The position numbers and the translations under genes are program-made. Shown piece after piece: positions 39,171 to 46,406 of a stretch of DNA of 64,000 nt; the stretch's first letter is position 1; each line of letters starts with the position of its first letter. The DNA comes from Streptomyces sp. NBC_00091 (GTDB lineage: Bacteria; Actinomycetota; Actinomycetes; Streptomycetales; Streptomycetaceae), in assembly GCF_026343185.1 (NCBI RefSeq), contig NZ_JAPEMA010000001.1, positions 1,364,001 through 1,428,000 of the forward strand, read 5' to 3'. The notes beneath the pieces are model-generated. The model saw only the letters and a program-made list of their open reading frames with translations, was not told where the DNA came from and did not search any database.

Positions 39171-39323
39171 GTGCGCTTCGAGATTCTGCGCCTGGACGAT
39201 GTCGACGGAACCGCCGTGGACAGCACCGTCGTGGACGCGGCCTCCGTCAACCGGATCGTGCAGCAGGCGGCCGCCATCGGCCAGCGCATCCTGATCCGAC
39301 CGGCCGAGAGTGCGTCCTCCTGA
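39171..39323 (+). CDS. Small conserved-type 50-residue protein
   Basis: 50-residue ORF starting at GTG 39171 with a GGGAGA ribosome site 5 nt upstream, and followed at once by a strong terminator. The product begins RFEILRLDDVDG and contains SVNRIVQQAAAIGQRILIRP: a beta segment followed by an amphipathic helix and a short strand. Own ribosome site, own terminator and good codon usage support a real gene. I recognise no function. Confidence 0.7.
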   Translation: MRFEILRLDDVDGTAVDSTVVDAASVNRIVQQAAAIGQRILIRPAESASS

Positions 39324-39333
39324 TGCTTCCCGA

Positions 39334-39366
39334 AACGCCCCCGCACCGAATCGGTGCGGGGGCGTT
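39334..39366 (+). terminator. Rho-independent terminator
   Basis: Arms AACGCCCCCGCACCGA and TCGGTGCGGGGGCGTT with a one-base loop, directly after the 50-residue gene. Confidence 0.82.
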
Positions 39367-39428
39367 CGCATGCGTGCGGACCGGTCATGCGGACCGGCCG
39401 GGCGGACCAGTCGGGCGGACCGGTCGGG

Positions 39429-40034
39429 TCAGGCGCCGCGGACGACCTGGAGGACGCCGTTGATGATCTGCTGGACGGCGATGGCCGACAGCATCATGCC
39501 GGCGAGCCGGGTGACCAGGACGACGCCGCCGTCCTTGATGACCCGGATGATCACCAGCGAGTAGCGCATGGTCAGCCACAGCACCACGTGCATGGCGACG
39601 ATCGCGCACCACACCGAGACCTGCCCGGTCAGCCCGTCGGCCTTCTGCACCGCCAGGATGACGGACACGATCGCACCGGGACCGGCCAGCAGCGGCATGC
39701 CGAGCGGGACCAGCGCGACGTTGACGTCCTTGGTCTGCTTGGGCTCGTCGGTCTTGCCGGTGAGCAGGTCGAGCGCGATCAGCAGGAGCAGCAGACCACC
39801 CGCGATCATGAGCGCCGGGACGGAGACGTGCAGGTAGTCCAGGATCTGCTGGCCGCAGATGCCGAAGACGGCGATGACACCGAAGGCCACGCAGACGGCC
39901 TGCCAGGCCATGCGGCGCTGGACCTTCGCGGGACGGCCGGAGGTCAGCGCGAGGAAGATCGGCGTGATGCCCGGGGGGTCCATAATCACAAAAAGCGTGA
40001 GAAAAAGGGATCCGAAGACGGCGAAATCAAACAC
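39429..40034 (-). CDS. MarC family integral membrane protein
   Basis: 201 residues, six membrane helices, with the family start FGSLFLTLFVIMDPPGITPIFLAL and later MPLLAGPGAIVSVIL. UPF0056/MarC proteins are inner-membrane proteins of unsettled function, once linked wrongly to antibiotic resistance. GTG 40034 is the only start before the first helix. It lies 60 bp downstream of the PHP gene and is probably co-transcribed. Confidence 0.92.
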   Translation of the reverse strand: MFDFAVFGSLFLTLFVIMDPPGITPIFLALTSGRPAKVQRRMAWQAVCVAFGVIAVFGICGQQILDYLHVSVPALMIAGGLLLLLIALDLLTGKTDEPKQTKDVNVALVPLGMPLLAGPGAIVSVILAVQKADGLTGQVSVWCAIVAMHVVLWLTMRYSLVIIRVIKDGGVVLVTRLAGMMLSAIAVQQIINGVLQVVRGA

Positions 40035-40094
40035 AGTGATGCCTTGCAGGTGAGGGGTGTTACCAAGAAGCGGAGGGGGATGTGGGCGCGGCGC

Positions 40095-40961
40095 TTACGC
40101 GCGGGCGTCTCCACCGGCGCCCGGCACGGGGAAGGCCCCCGTCGCGCGGCGCGTGATCTCGCCGTAGATCTCGGGGTCGGTCGTGTACTCCCCGAGACGA
40201 CAGGTCTTGCGGCTGCCGTGGTAGTCGCTGGAGCCGGTCGTCAGCAGTCCGAGGTCCCCGGCCAGTCCGCGCAGCCGGGCGCGGGTGTCGGTGTCGTGGT
40301 CCATGTGGTCCACCTCGATGCCGTCGAGGCCGGCGGCCGCGAGGGCGGCTATCGCGGACTCGGGCACGCACTCGCCGCGCTTGACGGCGGCGGGGTGCGC
40401 GAAGACGGTGACCCCTCCGGCCGCCTTGACCAGGCGGATGGCGTCGAAGGGGTCGAGCTCGTGCTTCTCGGCGTACGCGCGGCCGCCGTCGGCGAGCCAG
40501 TCCGCGGTGAACGCGTCGGACACGGTGGGGACGACCCCCAGCTCGACCATGGCGGTGGCGATGTGCGGGCGGCCGACGGAACCGTTGCCGGCGATCCGGG
40601 CCACCTGCTCCCAGGTGACGTCCACGCCGAGGGCCTGGAGCTTGCCGACCATCGACTGGGCGCGGGGGGTGCGGTCGTCCCGTACGAGTTCCCGCTCGCG
40701 GGCGAGCTCGGGCTCCTCCGGGTCGAAGAGGTAGGCCAGCATGTGCAGCCCGATGCCGTCGAGACGGCAGGACAGTTCGGCGCCGGTCACCAGGGTGAGA
40801 CCGGGCGGCAGGGCCGCGATCGCCTCGGCGTATCCCCCGACGGTGTCGTGGTCGGTCAGCGCGACCACGTCCAGCCCGGCGGTCGCGGCGTTGCGCACCA
40901 GTTCGGCGGGGGTGTCGGTGCCGTCGGAGGCCGTGGAGTGGGCGTGCAGATCGATGCGCAC
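40095..40961 (-). CDS. PHP-domain phosphoesterase (RNase AM / nucleoside bisphosphatase type)
   Basis: 288 residues. Metal-binding motifs of the PHP fold: RIDLHAHSTASDG, ALTDHDTVGGY, GAELSC, GRPHIA, FAHPA and SSDYHG. These Trp-H/YciV-type enzymes remove 3'-phosphate from nucleotide bisphosphates or act as 5'-3' exonucleases on short RNA. GTG 40961 is placed at the first motif; upstream is a pair of ACTCCAGGGT direct repeats (40968 and 40995), possibly regulatory. Confidence 0.9.
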   Translation of the reverse strand: MRIDLHAHSTASDGTDTPAELVRNAATAGLDVVALTDHDTVGGYAEAIAALPPGLTLVTGAELSCRLDGIGLHMLAYLFDPEEPELARERELVRDDRTPRAQSMVGKLQALGVDVTWEQVARIAGNGSVGRPHIATAMVELGVVPTVSDAFTADWLADGGRAYAEKHELDPFDAIRLVKAAGGVTVFAHPAAVKRGECVPESAIAALAAAGLDGIEVDHMDHDTDTRARLRGLAGDLGLLTTGSSDYHGSRKTCRLGEYTTDPEIYGEITRRATGAFPVPGAGGDARA

Positions 40962-41103
40962 AGCCGGACTCCAGGGTTCACGCGGACGGGGGACACTCCA
41001 GGGTACCGCCCGACGCCCGCCGAATGATCCCGCCGGGCGGGGGGGGTACGCCGGTTGCGGCGCGGGCCCGGGGGCCGGGCGGTGGCTGCCCACCCGCCTC
41101 GTT

Positions 41104-41600
41104 GTCTGCGGGCCGGGGTGCGGGGGGCGGGGTTTCGGCTGGGCGGTGTCAGGGCTGGTTTGGGGGTTTCCCGTCAGTCCCATCGTCCTTCCGGTTCGGG
41201 CCGGTCCGTCAAGGGCGCTCCTTCGTCGCGTCGCTTCGCGATGGCCTTCGGCCACCCTTGACAGACCAGCCCGCCCCGGAAAGACAAGGACTGCCGAGAA
41301 CCCCCCAAAAGAACGGTCACGGAGCAAGGGGAAGGAACGGGCGCCTCAGCGATCAGGCGAGGGGCCGGGCCTTGCCACGCCGGGCATCCGGGCCAGTCCC
41401 AGAAGGGCCCAGGGCCAGGGGCCCGGGGCGCGACAGATCGCTACACGCTCCTCATATCTCAGCGACTACCGGCCGCCTGGGGCTGATCCCTGCACCAAAT
41501 GACGACCAGGGCGAGGCGGGAAGCGCGGAGGCGCATCAGATCGCTACGCGCTTCTCAGATCTCAGCGGCCGACGGCCGTCCGGGGCTGATCCCCTCACTG
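41104..41600. repeat. Left copy of a long inverted repeat bracketing a five-gene island
   Basis: Positions 41104-41322 match the reverse complement of 44474-44692 with few differences (by eye about 97% in the 179-bp core). The core includes a large imperfect hairpin with TGTCAAGGG-type and CCCTTGACA arms. Two tandem 103-bp units follow inward (CAGATCGCTAC at 41434 and 41537), each carrying a GCCGACGGCC palindrome. The stretch 40962-41103 holds only the PHP promoter region. No coding region is supported in this 660-bp gap. Confidence 0.85.
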
Positions 41601-41624
41601 GATGGTGGGGGGAGGCGAGCCAGC

Positions 41625-42062
41625 TCACCGCTCCGTGAGCAGTCGGCATCCATCATGGCTTCGCACATGGGGTCCGTTCCCGTCGAGGGCGTCCAGCAGG
41701 CGAATCGCGTATGCCTCGGCCATCCGCTCGGACACTTCTCGGGGCGTGAGCCATTGAACTGCGGTGGTCTCAACCGAGACGCGCTCCACACCTCCTGAGG
41801 GCTTGCAGCGGAACACGAGGGCCACGACTCCCGCCACGATGTTCTTGTACACGCCGGTGAGTTGGTCCACCTCGACGTGTATCCCGGTTTCCTCCAGGAC
41901 CTCCCGCCGGACCCCGTCCTCCGGGGTCTCCTTCAGCTCCAGCACTCCCCCCGGCAACTCCCACATGCCGTTGTCCGCCCGACGGATCGCCAGCAACCGA
42001 CCGTCGTCCCGCACCACTGCCGCAGCTACTGACACGGAGTGGCGTGGCGTTGACCCGGGCAC
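41625..42062 (-). CDS. NUDIX hydrolase
   Basis: 145 residues with the Nudix box from GGVLELKETPEDGVRREVLEETG (G-x5-E-x7-REVLEETG). It hydrolyses a nucleoside diphosphate linked to an unknown group. GTG 42062 starts 3 bp after the XRE regulator stop, so it is translationally coupled as the last gene of an ABM-XRE-NUDIX operon. Base composition is less GC-rich than the surrounding core genes. Its 3' end stops just inside the island next to the left inverted repeat. Confidence 0.9.
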   Translation of the reverse strand: MPGSTPRHSVSVAAAVVRDDGRLLAIRRADNGMWELPGGVLELKETPEDGVRREVLEETGIHVEVDQLTGVYKNIVAGVVALVFRCKPSGGVERVSVETTAVQWLTPREVSERMAEAYAIRLLDALDGNGPHVRSHDGCRLLTER

Positions 42063-42065
42063 GTC

Positions 42066-43301
42066 TCAACCGAGGCTGTCTGTGCGCTCGGCCAGCGCAC
42101 GGAGTTCGTCGGAGGCGGTACGGCCAGCGCTGAGTACGAGGTCCCTGATGACCGTCCGGGCTGCGAGGTGGGTGCGGATCATCTCGGGTGCCAATTCCTC
42201 GGCGCGCAGTAGGCAGTCCAGCGCGTCTGCGTACTGACGGCGTTGCGCGTGGGCTCGACCCATGTCCATCAGCAGGCGTGCCTGGCGCTCGGCGGACAGG
42301 CCGTCCGCGTGGAGCCCCTTGGAGAGGTCGAGGGCCTCGCCGGCGTCTCCGAGGTCGACTGCGGTTGAGACGGCTTGGATCTCCACGTTCGTGGGGCCGA
42401 ACTCGAGGTTGAAGTCGTTGCGGTCCTCGCCCAGCCGTCGGCCGACGCTGCGCGCGGCCTCGATCTGCTGCCGCGCGGAAGATCTTTCGCCCGCGCGGGC
42501 ATGGACGAGCGCCAGCACCAGGTGCAGTGATCCCAGGACGGAAAGGTGCTGGGGTGTGGGTTCGTCGGCCGTGGCGTTTTCGAGGGCGCTGATGGCCGTA
42601 GTGGCGGCACGCTCCGCCTGGTCGAGGTGCTTCAGGCGTACGAAGGCGTGGCACAGGCGGTAGGTCCCGGCGAACACGCTCAGTGGATTGCCCGAAAGTT
42701 CGGCCGCGTGAATCGCCCGGTCCGCTGCGACCCATGCGGCATCTGCCTCGTGCTGGCGCACGAAAGCCGCAGCCAGGGCCTGGTAAGTCCTGGCCAGCAA
42801 ATCGCGCAGTTCAGGTTGGTGCTCAGCTGTCGCCGTACGGCAAGCCTGCTCCAAGCTCGGGACCAACGCACTTATCTCAGCACTCAGTTCGGCAAACCGG
42901 GCGCTGTGGGTGAGTTCCCAGATCCTGTCCACCGACGAGCGAAGGCCAGGGAGGGCTTCCGGCTGGAAGTCCTGGCGTGGAGTGAGGAGGACATTCAGCG
43001 CTGGATGCCCAGACAGCGCCAGACGAGCTTGGTCGAGGTCGTTCGTTTCCAACTCGAGCGACGGCGCGGCCTCGGCCGGGGGTGGCGCGTCGGGCTGGAG
43101 GACCTGGAGCGGCACGCCAAGGCCGTCAGCGAGAAGCCGCAGCACGTCCAGGCGGTTCACCGGCTGGATACCCCGCTCGACCTGCGACAGCCAACTCGCC
43201 GTGCGGCCAATGGCCGCAGCGAGTTCTCCCTGCGTCACGCCCTTCTGCTTGCGCAGATTGGCCACGCGCGCCCCAAAGACGCGCCGCTCCTCGGAACTCA
43301 C
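42066..43301 (-). CDS. XRE-family regulator with TPR-like C-terminal domain
   Basis: 411 residues. N-terminal helix-turn-helix at about 8-62 (RVANLRKQKGVTQGELA, then RTASWLSQVERGIQ). The rest is helical repeats of TPR type (about 120-405), as in regulators that sense peptides or small molecules in Streptomyces. GTG 43301 overlaps the stop of the monooxygenase gene (GTGA). Codon use shows more A/T than neighbours, suggesting acquisition. The inverted/direct CTCGCAGG motifs in the divergent region upstream are plausible binding sites. Confidence 0.9.
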   Translation of the reverse strand: MSSEERRVFGARVANLRKQKGVTQGELAAAIGRTASWLSQVERGIQPVNRLDVLRLLADGLGVPLQVLQPDAPPPAEAAPSLELETNDLDQARLALSGHPALNVLLTPRQDFQPEALPGLRSSVDRIWELTHSARFAELSAEISALVPSLEQACRTATAEHQPELRDLLARTYQALAAAFVRQHEADAAWVAADRAIHAAELSGNPLSVFAGTYRLCHAFVRLKHLDQAERAATTAISALENATADEPTPQHLSVLGSLHLVLALVHARAGERSSARQQIEAARSVGRRLGEDRNDFNLEFGPTNVEIQAVSTAVDLGDAGEALDLSKGLHADGLSAERQARLLMDMGRAHAQRRQYADALDCLLRAEELAPEMIRTHLAARTVIRDLVLSAGRTASDELRALAERTDSLG

Positions 43302-43618
43302 TGCCGTGCCGCCACCTTCCCACCGATCACGTCGAGGAAGGTCACCTCGACACCGGCAAGGTACTGGTCCCGCTGGGCAAGGAAGTGCTTGGTATGCGGC
43401 TGCACCTCGTGGGCGTCGAAGGCCGCACGGTCCGCGTACAGCTCGTAGAACACGCGCACCAAGGGCTCGCCCTCCGGCACGTGCACCACGTAGGTCAGCG
43501 TGCCCGGCTCCGCGCCCTTGATGCCCTCCAGGGTGATCGCACACAGCTCATCGAATGCCTTCGCGGCCTCCTGATCGCGCAGCGAGAAGCGCACGATCAG
43601 GCCGAATCCGTCGCTCAT
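43298..43618 (-). CDS. Antibiotic-biosynthesis-monooxygenase-domain (ABM) protein
   Basis: 106 residues, ferredoxin-like dimeric alpha-beta barrel. Family signs: IVRFSLRDQEAAKAFDEL, LTYVVHVPEGEP and VRVFYELYADRAAFDAHEVQPHTKHFL, a pattern close to quinol monooxygenases YgiN/Rv0793. ATG 43618 has GGAG at good spacing; the longer frame lacks support. It is the first gene of the ABM-XRE-NUDIX operon, facing the divergent small-gene pair. Substrate unknown; quinones or aromatic compounds are possible. Confidence 0.87.
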   Translation of the reverse strand: MSDGFGLIVRFSLRDQEAAKAFDELCAITLEGIKGAEPGTLTYVVHVPEGEPLVRVFYELYADRAAFDAHEVQPHTKHFLAQRDQYLAGVEVTFLDVIGGKVAARQ

Positions 43619-43645
43619 ACGTGCTCCTTTCGAGTCGCAGACAGT

Positions 43646-43713
43646 CTCGCAGGCACGCAGACATCCTGCGAGTAACAGTTTCCCTTGATTCACAGAAACA
43701 CTGCGAGTAGCGT
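43646..43713. promoter_or_regulatory. Divergent promoter/operator region of the island
   Basis: Inverted pair CTCGCAGG (43646-43653) and CCTGCGAG (43665-43672), plus direct repeat CTGCGAGTAAC (43666-43676) and CTGCGAGTAGC (43701-43711), 35 bp apart. A plus-strand promoter TTGATT (43685-43690), 17 nt, TAGCGT (43708-43713) overlaps the second repeat. This looks like an operator set for the island's XRE regulator. Confidence 0.6.
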
Positions 43714-43754
43714 CGTAGTCACTCTGCTACCGAACGTGAGCAAGGAGGGCATGC

Positions 43755-43901
43755 ATGCCCCAGGTCCCCGTGGACAGCAGCGATGGCAGCCAGCCAAAGA
43801 CCGTGGCTGCGACCATCACGCCGAGTGCGGATCTACTCGACCGGGCGTTGGCCGGCTGGGAGCGCTTCCTCAGCACGTTCGAGGCGGCGTCCGATGAGTG
43901 A
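43755..43901 (+). CDS. 48-residue hypothetical protein, first of overlapping pair
   Basis: Starts at ATG 43755, 6-10 nt after an AGGAGG ribosome site; a second ATG at 43751 opens another frame. The product has a Ser/Thr/Pro-rich first half and a helix (ADLLDRALAGWERFLSTFEA). The stop overlaps the next ATG by 8 bp, implying coupling. I do not recognise it. It is divergent from the ABM-XRE-NUDIX operon and shares its control region. Confidence 0.6.
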   Translation: MPQVPVDSSDGSQPKTVAATITPSADLLDRALAGWERFLSTFEAASDE

Positions 43902-44148
43902 GTGCTACGAGTACGTGCCGCACCGGCTCCTCCACCGACGCGTGCGCGACATCGCTTCGGGTGTCGAGGGCGTGCTCATGGCCGTGATCAACGAGAACGT
44001 CTCCGACACCGGCATCGAGCGCTGGATGGAGCTCGCCTACATCCGGGGCGTCTCCGGCCGCGAATTCACCACGGCCGTCAACAACGTCGAGCCGGCCTAT
44101 GACCAGCCCCAGACGGCCGCTGGCCGCCGAGATCCGAGAAGCGCGTAG
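43894..44148 (+). CDS. 84-residue hypothetical protein with repeat-derived C-terminus
   Basis: Begins MSECYEYVPHRLLHRRVRDI; continues with a hydrophobic/acidic segment (GVEGVLMAVINENV) and AYIRGVSGREFTTAVNNVEP. It resembles small proteins found beside XRE regulators in Streptomyces, with function unknown. The last about 16 residues and the stop codon are encoded by the innermost 103-bp repeat unit, so the native end may have been replaced. It overlaps the preceding gene by 8 bp. Confidence 0.65.
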   Translation: MSECYEYVPHRLLHRRVRDIASGVEGVLMAVINENVSDTGIERWMELAYIRGVSGREFTTAVNNVEPAYDQPQTAAGRRDPRSA

Positions 44149-44692
44149 CGATCTGATGCGTCCATGCGTTTCCCCCGCCGCTCTGGTCGTCATTTGGTGT
44201 GGGTATCAGCCCCGGACGGCCGTCGGCCGCTGAGATATGAGAAGCGCGTAGCGATCTGATGCGCCTATGTGCTCCGCCCGCCGCCCTCATCACCATCTGG
44301 TGCAGGGATCGACCCCAGACGGCCGTCGGCCGCTGAGACGGGAGAAGCGCGTAGCGATCTGGTGCGCACCGGGCCCCCGGCCCTGGGCACTCCTTGCGCG
44401 GGCCCGGATGCCCGGCAGGCCGACGCCCGGCGCCTCGCCTCTTCGCTGACGGGGCCGCTCCTCCCCTCCTGCCCCGTGACCGTTCCTTTGGGGGGTTCTC
44501 GGCAGTCCTTGTCTTTCCGGGGCGGGCTGGTCTGTCAAGGGTGGCCGAAGGCCATCGCGAAGCGACGCGACGAAGGAGCGCCCTTGACAGGCCGGCACGA
44601 ACCGGAAGGACGATGGGACTGACGGGAAACCCCCAAACCGGCTCTGACACCGCCCCGCCGAAACCCCGCCCCCCGCACCCCGGCCCGCAGAC
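44100..44692. repeat. Right copy of the long inverted repeat with three tandem 103-bp units
   Basis: Units with CGATCTG at 44149, 44252 and 44355 are spaced exactly 103 bp. They are followed outward by 44474-44692, the reverse complement of 41104-41322. The sequence 44149-44738 is otherwise free of supportable genes: open frames here do not keep normal codon usage. The units resemble non-coding palindromic repeats, not genes. Confidence 0.85.
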
Positions 44693-44738
44693 AAAGGGAC
44701 AGGTGGGCAACCACCGCTCGGCCCCGGGGTCGACCGCG

Positions 44739-45386
44739 TTAAGAGGGGGAACCCAAAATGCGGGGGCTGAGGGCGCCGCAGGGGAGGAGTTCGACCTCCG
44801 CGCCCGCGTCGCGCAGGTCGGTGAGGACGAGTTCGTCGTACATCAGGAGGCCCGTCTGTTCCGGCCAGACGATGGCCCACAGCCACAGCCCCCGCGCCTC
44901 GCCGGCGAACACGGCCCGGTCGTCCGGGACCCCGGAGACGTGCCACAGCGGTGTGGGCCGGCCCGCCGCGACGACCTTGGCGTGCGGCGGGGCCGAGACG
45001 TCGATGTGCGGGCCGGGGTCGGGGGAGTCGATGCCCGCGAAGCGGGAGCCGAGCCCGACGCCCAGTTCCTCCGCGATCAGCAGCAGCTCCCCGAGGCCGC
45101 CCAGCGGTCCGGGGCCCGTGCAGGCGACGGCGGTGGCCCGGCCGCCGCTGCGGTCGTCGCCGGCGACGGCCACCCCGGTGAACAGCCATCCCACCGGCAG
45201 CGGCCACGGCATCCACACGGGCACGTTCGCCCGGTTGACGACGACCTCCAGCCCCTCGACGCTGGGCGGGATCACAGGCTGTAGCGGGTGGACGGCGCCG
45301 TGCACCGCGCACTGCCAGGAGTCGGCGAAGAGGCCGGGCGCGCGGACCCGGCCACCACACTTCGGGCAACTCGGTTCGCCCCTCAT
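44739..45386 (-). CDS. DUF6758-type protein with N-terminal zinc-ribbon motif
   Basis: 215 residues. It begins MRGEPSCPKCGGRVR and soon has WQCAVHG, a Cys4/CysHis zinc ribbon. The body contains VPVWMPWPLPVGWLFTGVA and GLWLWAIVWPEQ, conserved-looking Trp-rich stretches of the Streptomyces DUF6758 family. ATG 45386 starts the conserved part; GTG 45395 sits closer to a GGAGG site and is possible. Function unknown. It is 58 bp downstream of the suppressor-of-fused-like gene on the same strand. Confidence 0.8.
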   Translation of the reverse strand: MRGEPSCPKCGGRVRAPGLFADSWQCAVHGAVHPLQPVIPPSVEGLEVVVNRANVPVWMPWPLPVGWLFTGVAVAGDDRSGGRATAVACTGPGPLGGLGELLLIAEELGVGLGSRFAGIDSPDPGPHIDVSAPPHAKVVAAGRPTPLWHVSGVPDDRAVFAGEARGLWLWAIVWPEQTGLLMYDELVLTDLRDAGAEVELLPCGALSPRILGSPS

Positions 45387-45443
45387 ATGAAGCACGCTCC
45401 TCCCCGCCCGGGGCGTCGTCAAGACGCGATCACCCGTCCGGGC

Positions 45444-46028
45444 TCAGTCCAGTGCGACGGCCGTACGCAGAGGGTCCCGCAGATCCGTGCCGCGCGCGAG
45501 CCAGCGCTCCTGGAGGGCGGCCGCGCCGTGCACCCGCTTCCAGGCGGCCTCGTTCGCCGTCATGGGAAGGAGGGGGAGGAAGCGGACGGGGTCCATGGGC
45601 TCGTCCAGTTCCAGGTCCTCGACGAGTCCGCCCGGTTCCGCGACGAGGACGGAGCTGAACGGCGCCCCCTCCCACAGGGGTTCGCCCACGTCCAGCGAGG
45701 CTCCGGGGGCCACGACCAGCCCTTCGACCATCGGGGAGGCCGCCAGGACCGCCAGCGGCCGCAGCAGCTTGTCGGTGGGCGCGAGCCCCGCCCGTACCGT
45801 CAGGACCAGCTCGGCGCGCGGGCCGCGCACCGGATCGGCGACGACGGCGGTCGGGTCGGTCATCGGGTGGGCGGACATGCCGAGGGTCGCGTACCGGACG
45901 AGGTCGCCCCCGGCGAAGCGGAGGACCTCGATGCGGTCGGTGCCCAGGAAGGTGACGGAGGCGCGGGCGTCGGGTTCGCCGAACGCGTTGCGCAGCCGGG
46001 CTTCGACGAGGGCCAGAATTTCTGCCAT
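45444..46028 (-). CDS. Suppressor-of-fused-domain protein
   Basis: 194 residues matching the bacterial suppressor-of-fused-like domain: VTFLGTDRIEVLRFAGGDLVRYATLGMSAHPM, RAELVLTVRAGL, and VLPLLPMT-type segment RFLPLLPMTANEAAWKRVHG. In bacteria this family is often associated with immunity against polymorphic toxins, but here no toxin lies nearby and the setting is core genome. ATG 46028 begins a compact protein; the longer frame is not conserved in character. Confidence 0.83.
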   Translation of the reverse strand: MAEILALVEARLRNAFGEPDARASVTFLGTDRIEVLRFAGGDLVRYATLGMSAHPMTDPTAVVADPVRGPRAELVLTVRAGLAPTDKLLRPLAVLAASPMVEGLVVAPGASLDVGEPLWEGAPFSSVLVAEPGGLVEDLELDEPMDPVRFLPLLPMTANEAAWKRVHGAAALQERWLARGTDLRDPLRTAVALD

Positions 46029-46406
46029 GGAGTGAGCATAGAACTCGTATCCGCCGGGTAAAGGACGGGCTTTGACCATCCGTCGGCTGATAGTGTTGAC
46101 AGCTGGTCGGGGCCGCACGCAGAAGCGTTGTTTCAGAGGCCCGGCGACCAGGACGTCCCTCACGGGGGACCGGCCGGAGGAGGTGGGGCTGCGATGGATC
46201 GAAGTCGATCGTGCAGTACCAATCGCTCTTCGGCGTCTTTCAAGGGCGGCTCCAGCCCCCTTTGATCTTCTGATCAGCAGAAGAGCGACGGCAGAACTTT
46301 GTCCTCCCGTCCTGTTTTCCCTCCGTCAGCCCGGGTTTGCCCGCCCACGGCCACAGAGGGCCTCCCACCCGTACGGTCCGCAGCCGTGCGCGCGAAGGAG
46401 CCTGCC
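46029..46406 (+). promoter_or_regulatory. Long corA leader with a 23-residue uORF
   Basis: 378 bp without a normal gene. A 23-residue Ser/Arg-rich ORF at 46194-46265 starts with ATG 9 nt after a very strong GGAGGAGGT site. Just after it are CTTCTG / CAGAAG arms (about 46267-46283). A TTGACA is present at 46096-46101 without a convincing -10. The layout suggests translational control of corA, perhaps by Mg status, but no known riboswitch could be confirmed. Confidence 0.45.

Noticed and set aside
41024..41638. Plus-strand ORFs within the left repeat region
   Set aside because: Their translations are frame-dependent readings of non-coding repeats, mirrored in the other copy; no ribosome site or motifs.
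41104..44692. CRISPR array
   Set aside because: Units are 103 bp, tandem without unique spacers, and no cas genes are near.
41104..44692. Integrative conjugative element or prophage
   Set aside because: No integrase, transposase, replication or transfer gene and no tRNA attachment site is visible; only inverted repeats and five small genes.
45444..46028. Polymorphic-toxin immunity locus based on the suppressor-of-fused domain
   Set aside because: No toxin gene nearby; the flanks are housekeeping genes in a conserved actinobacterial neighbourhood.
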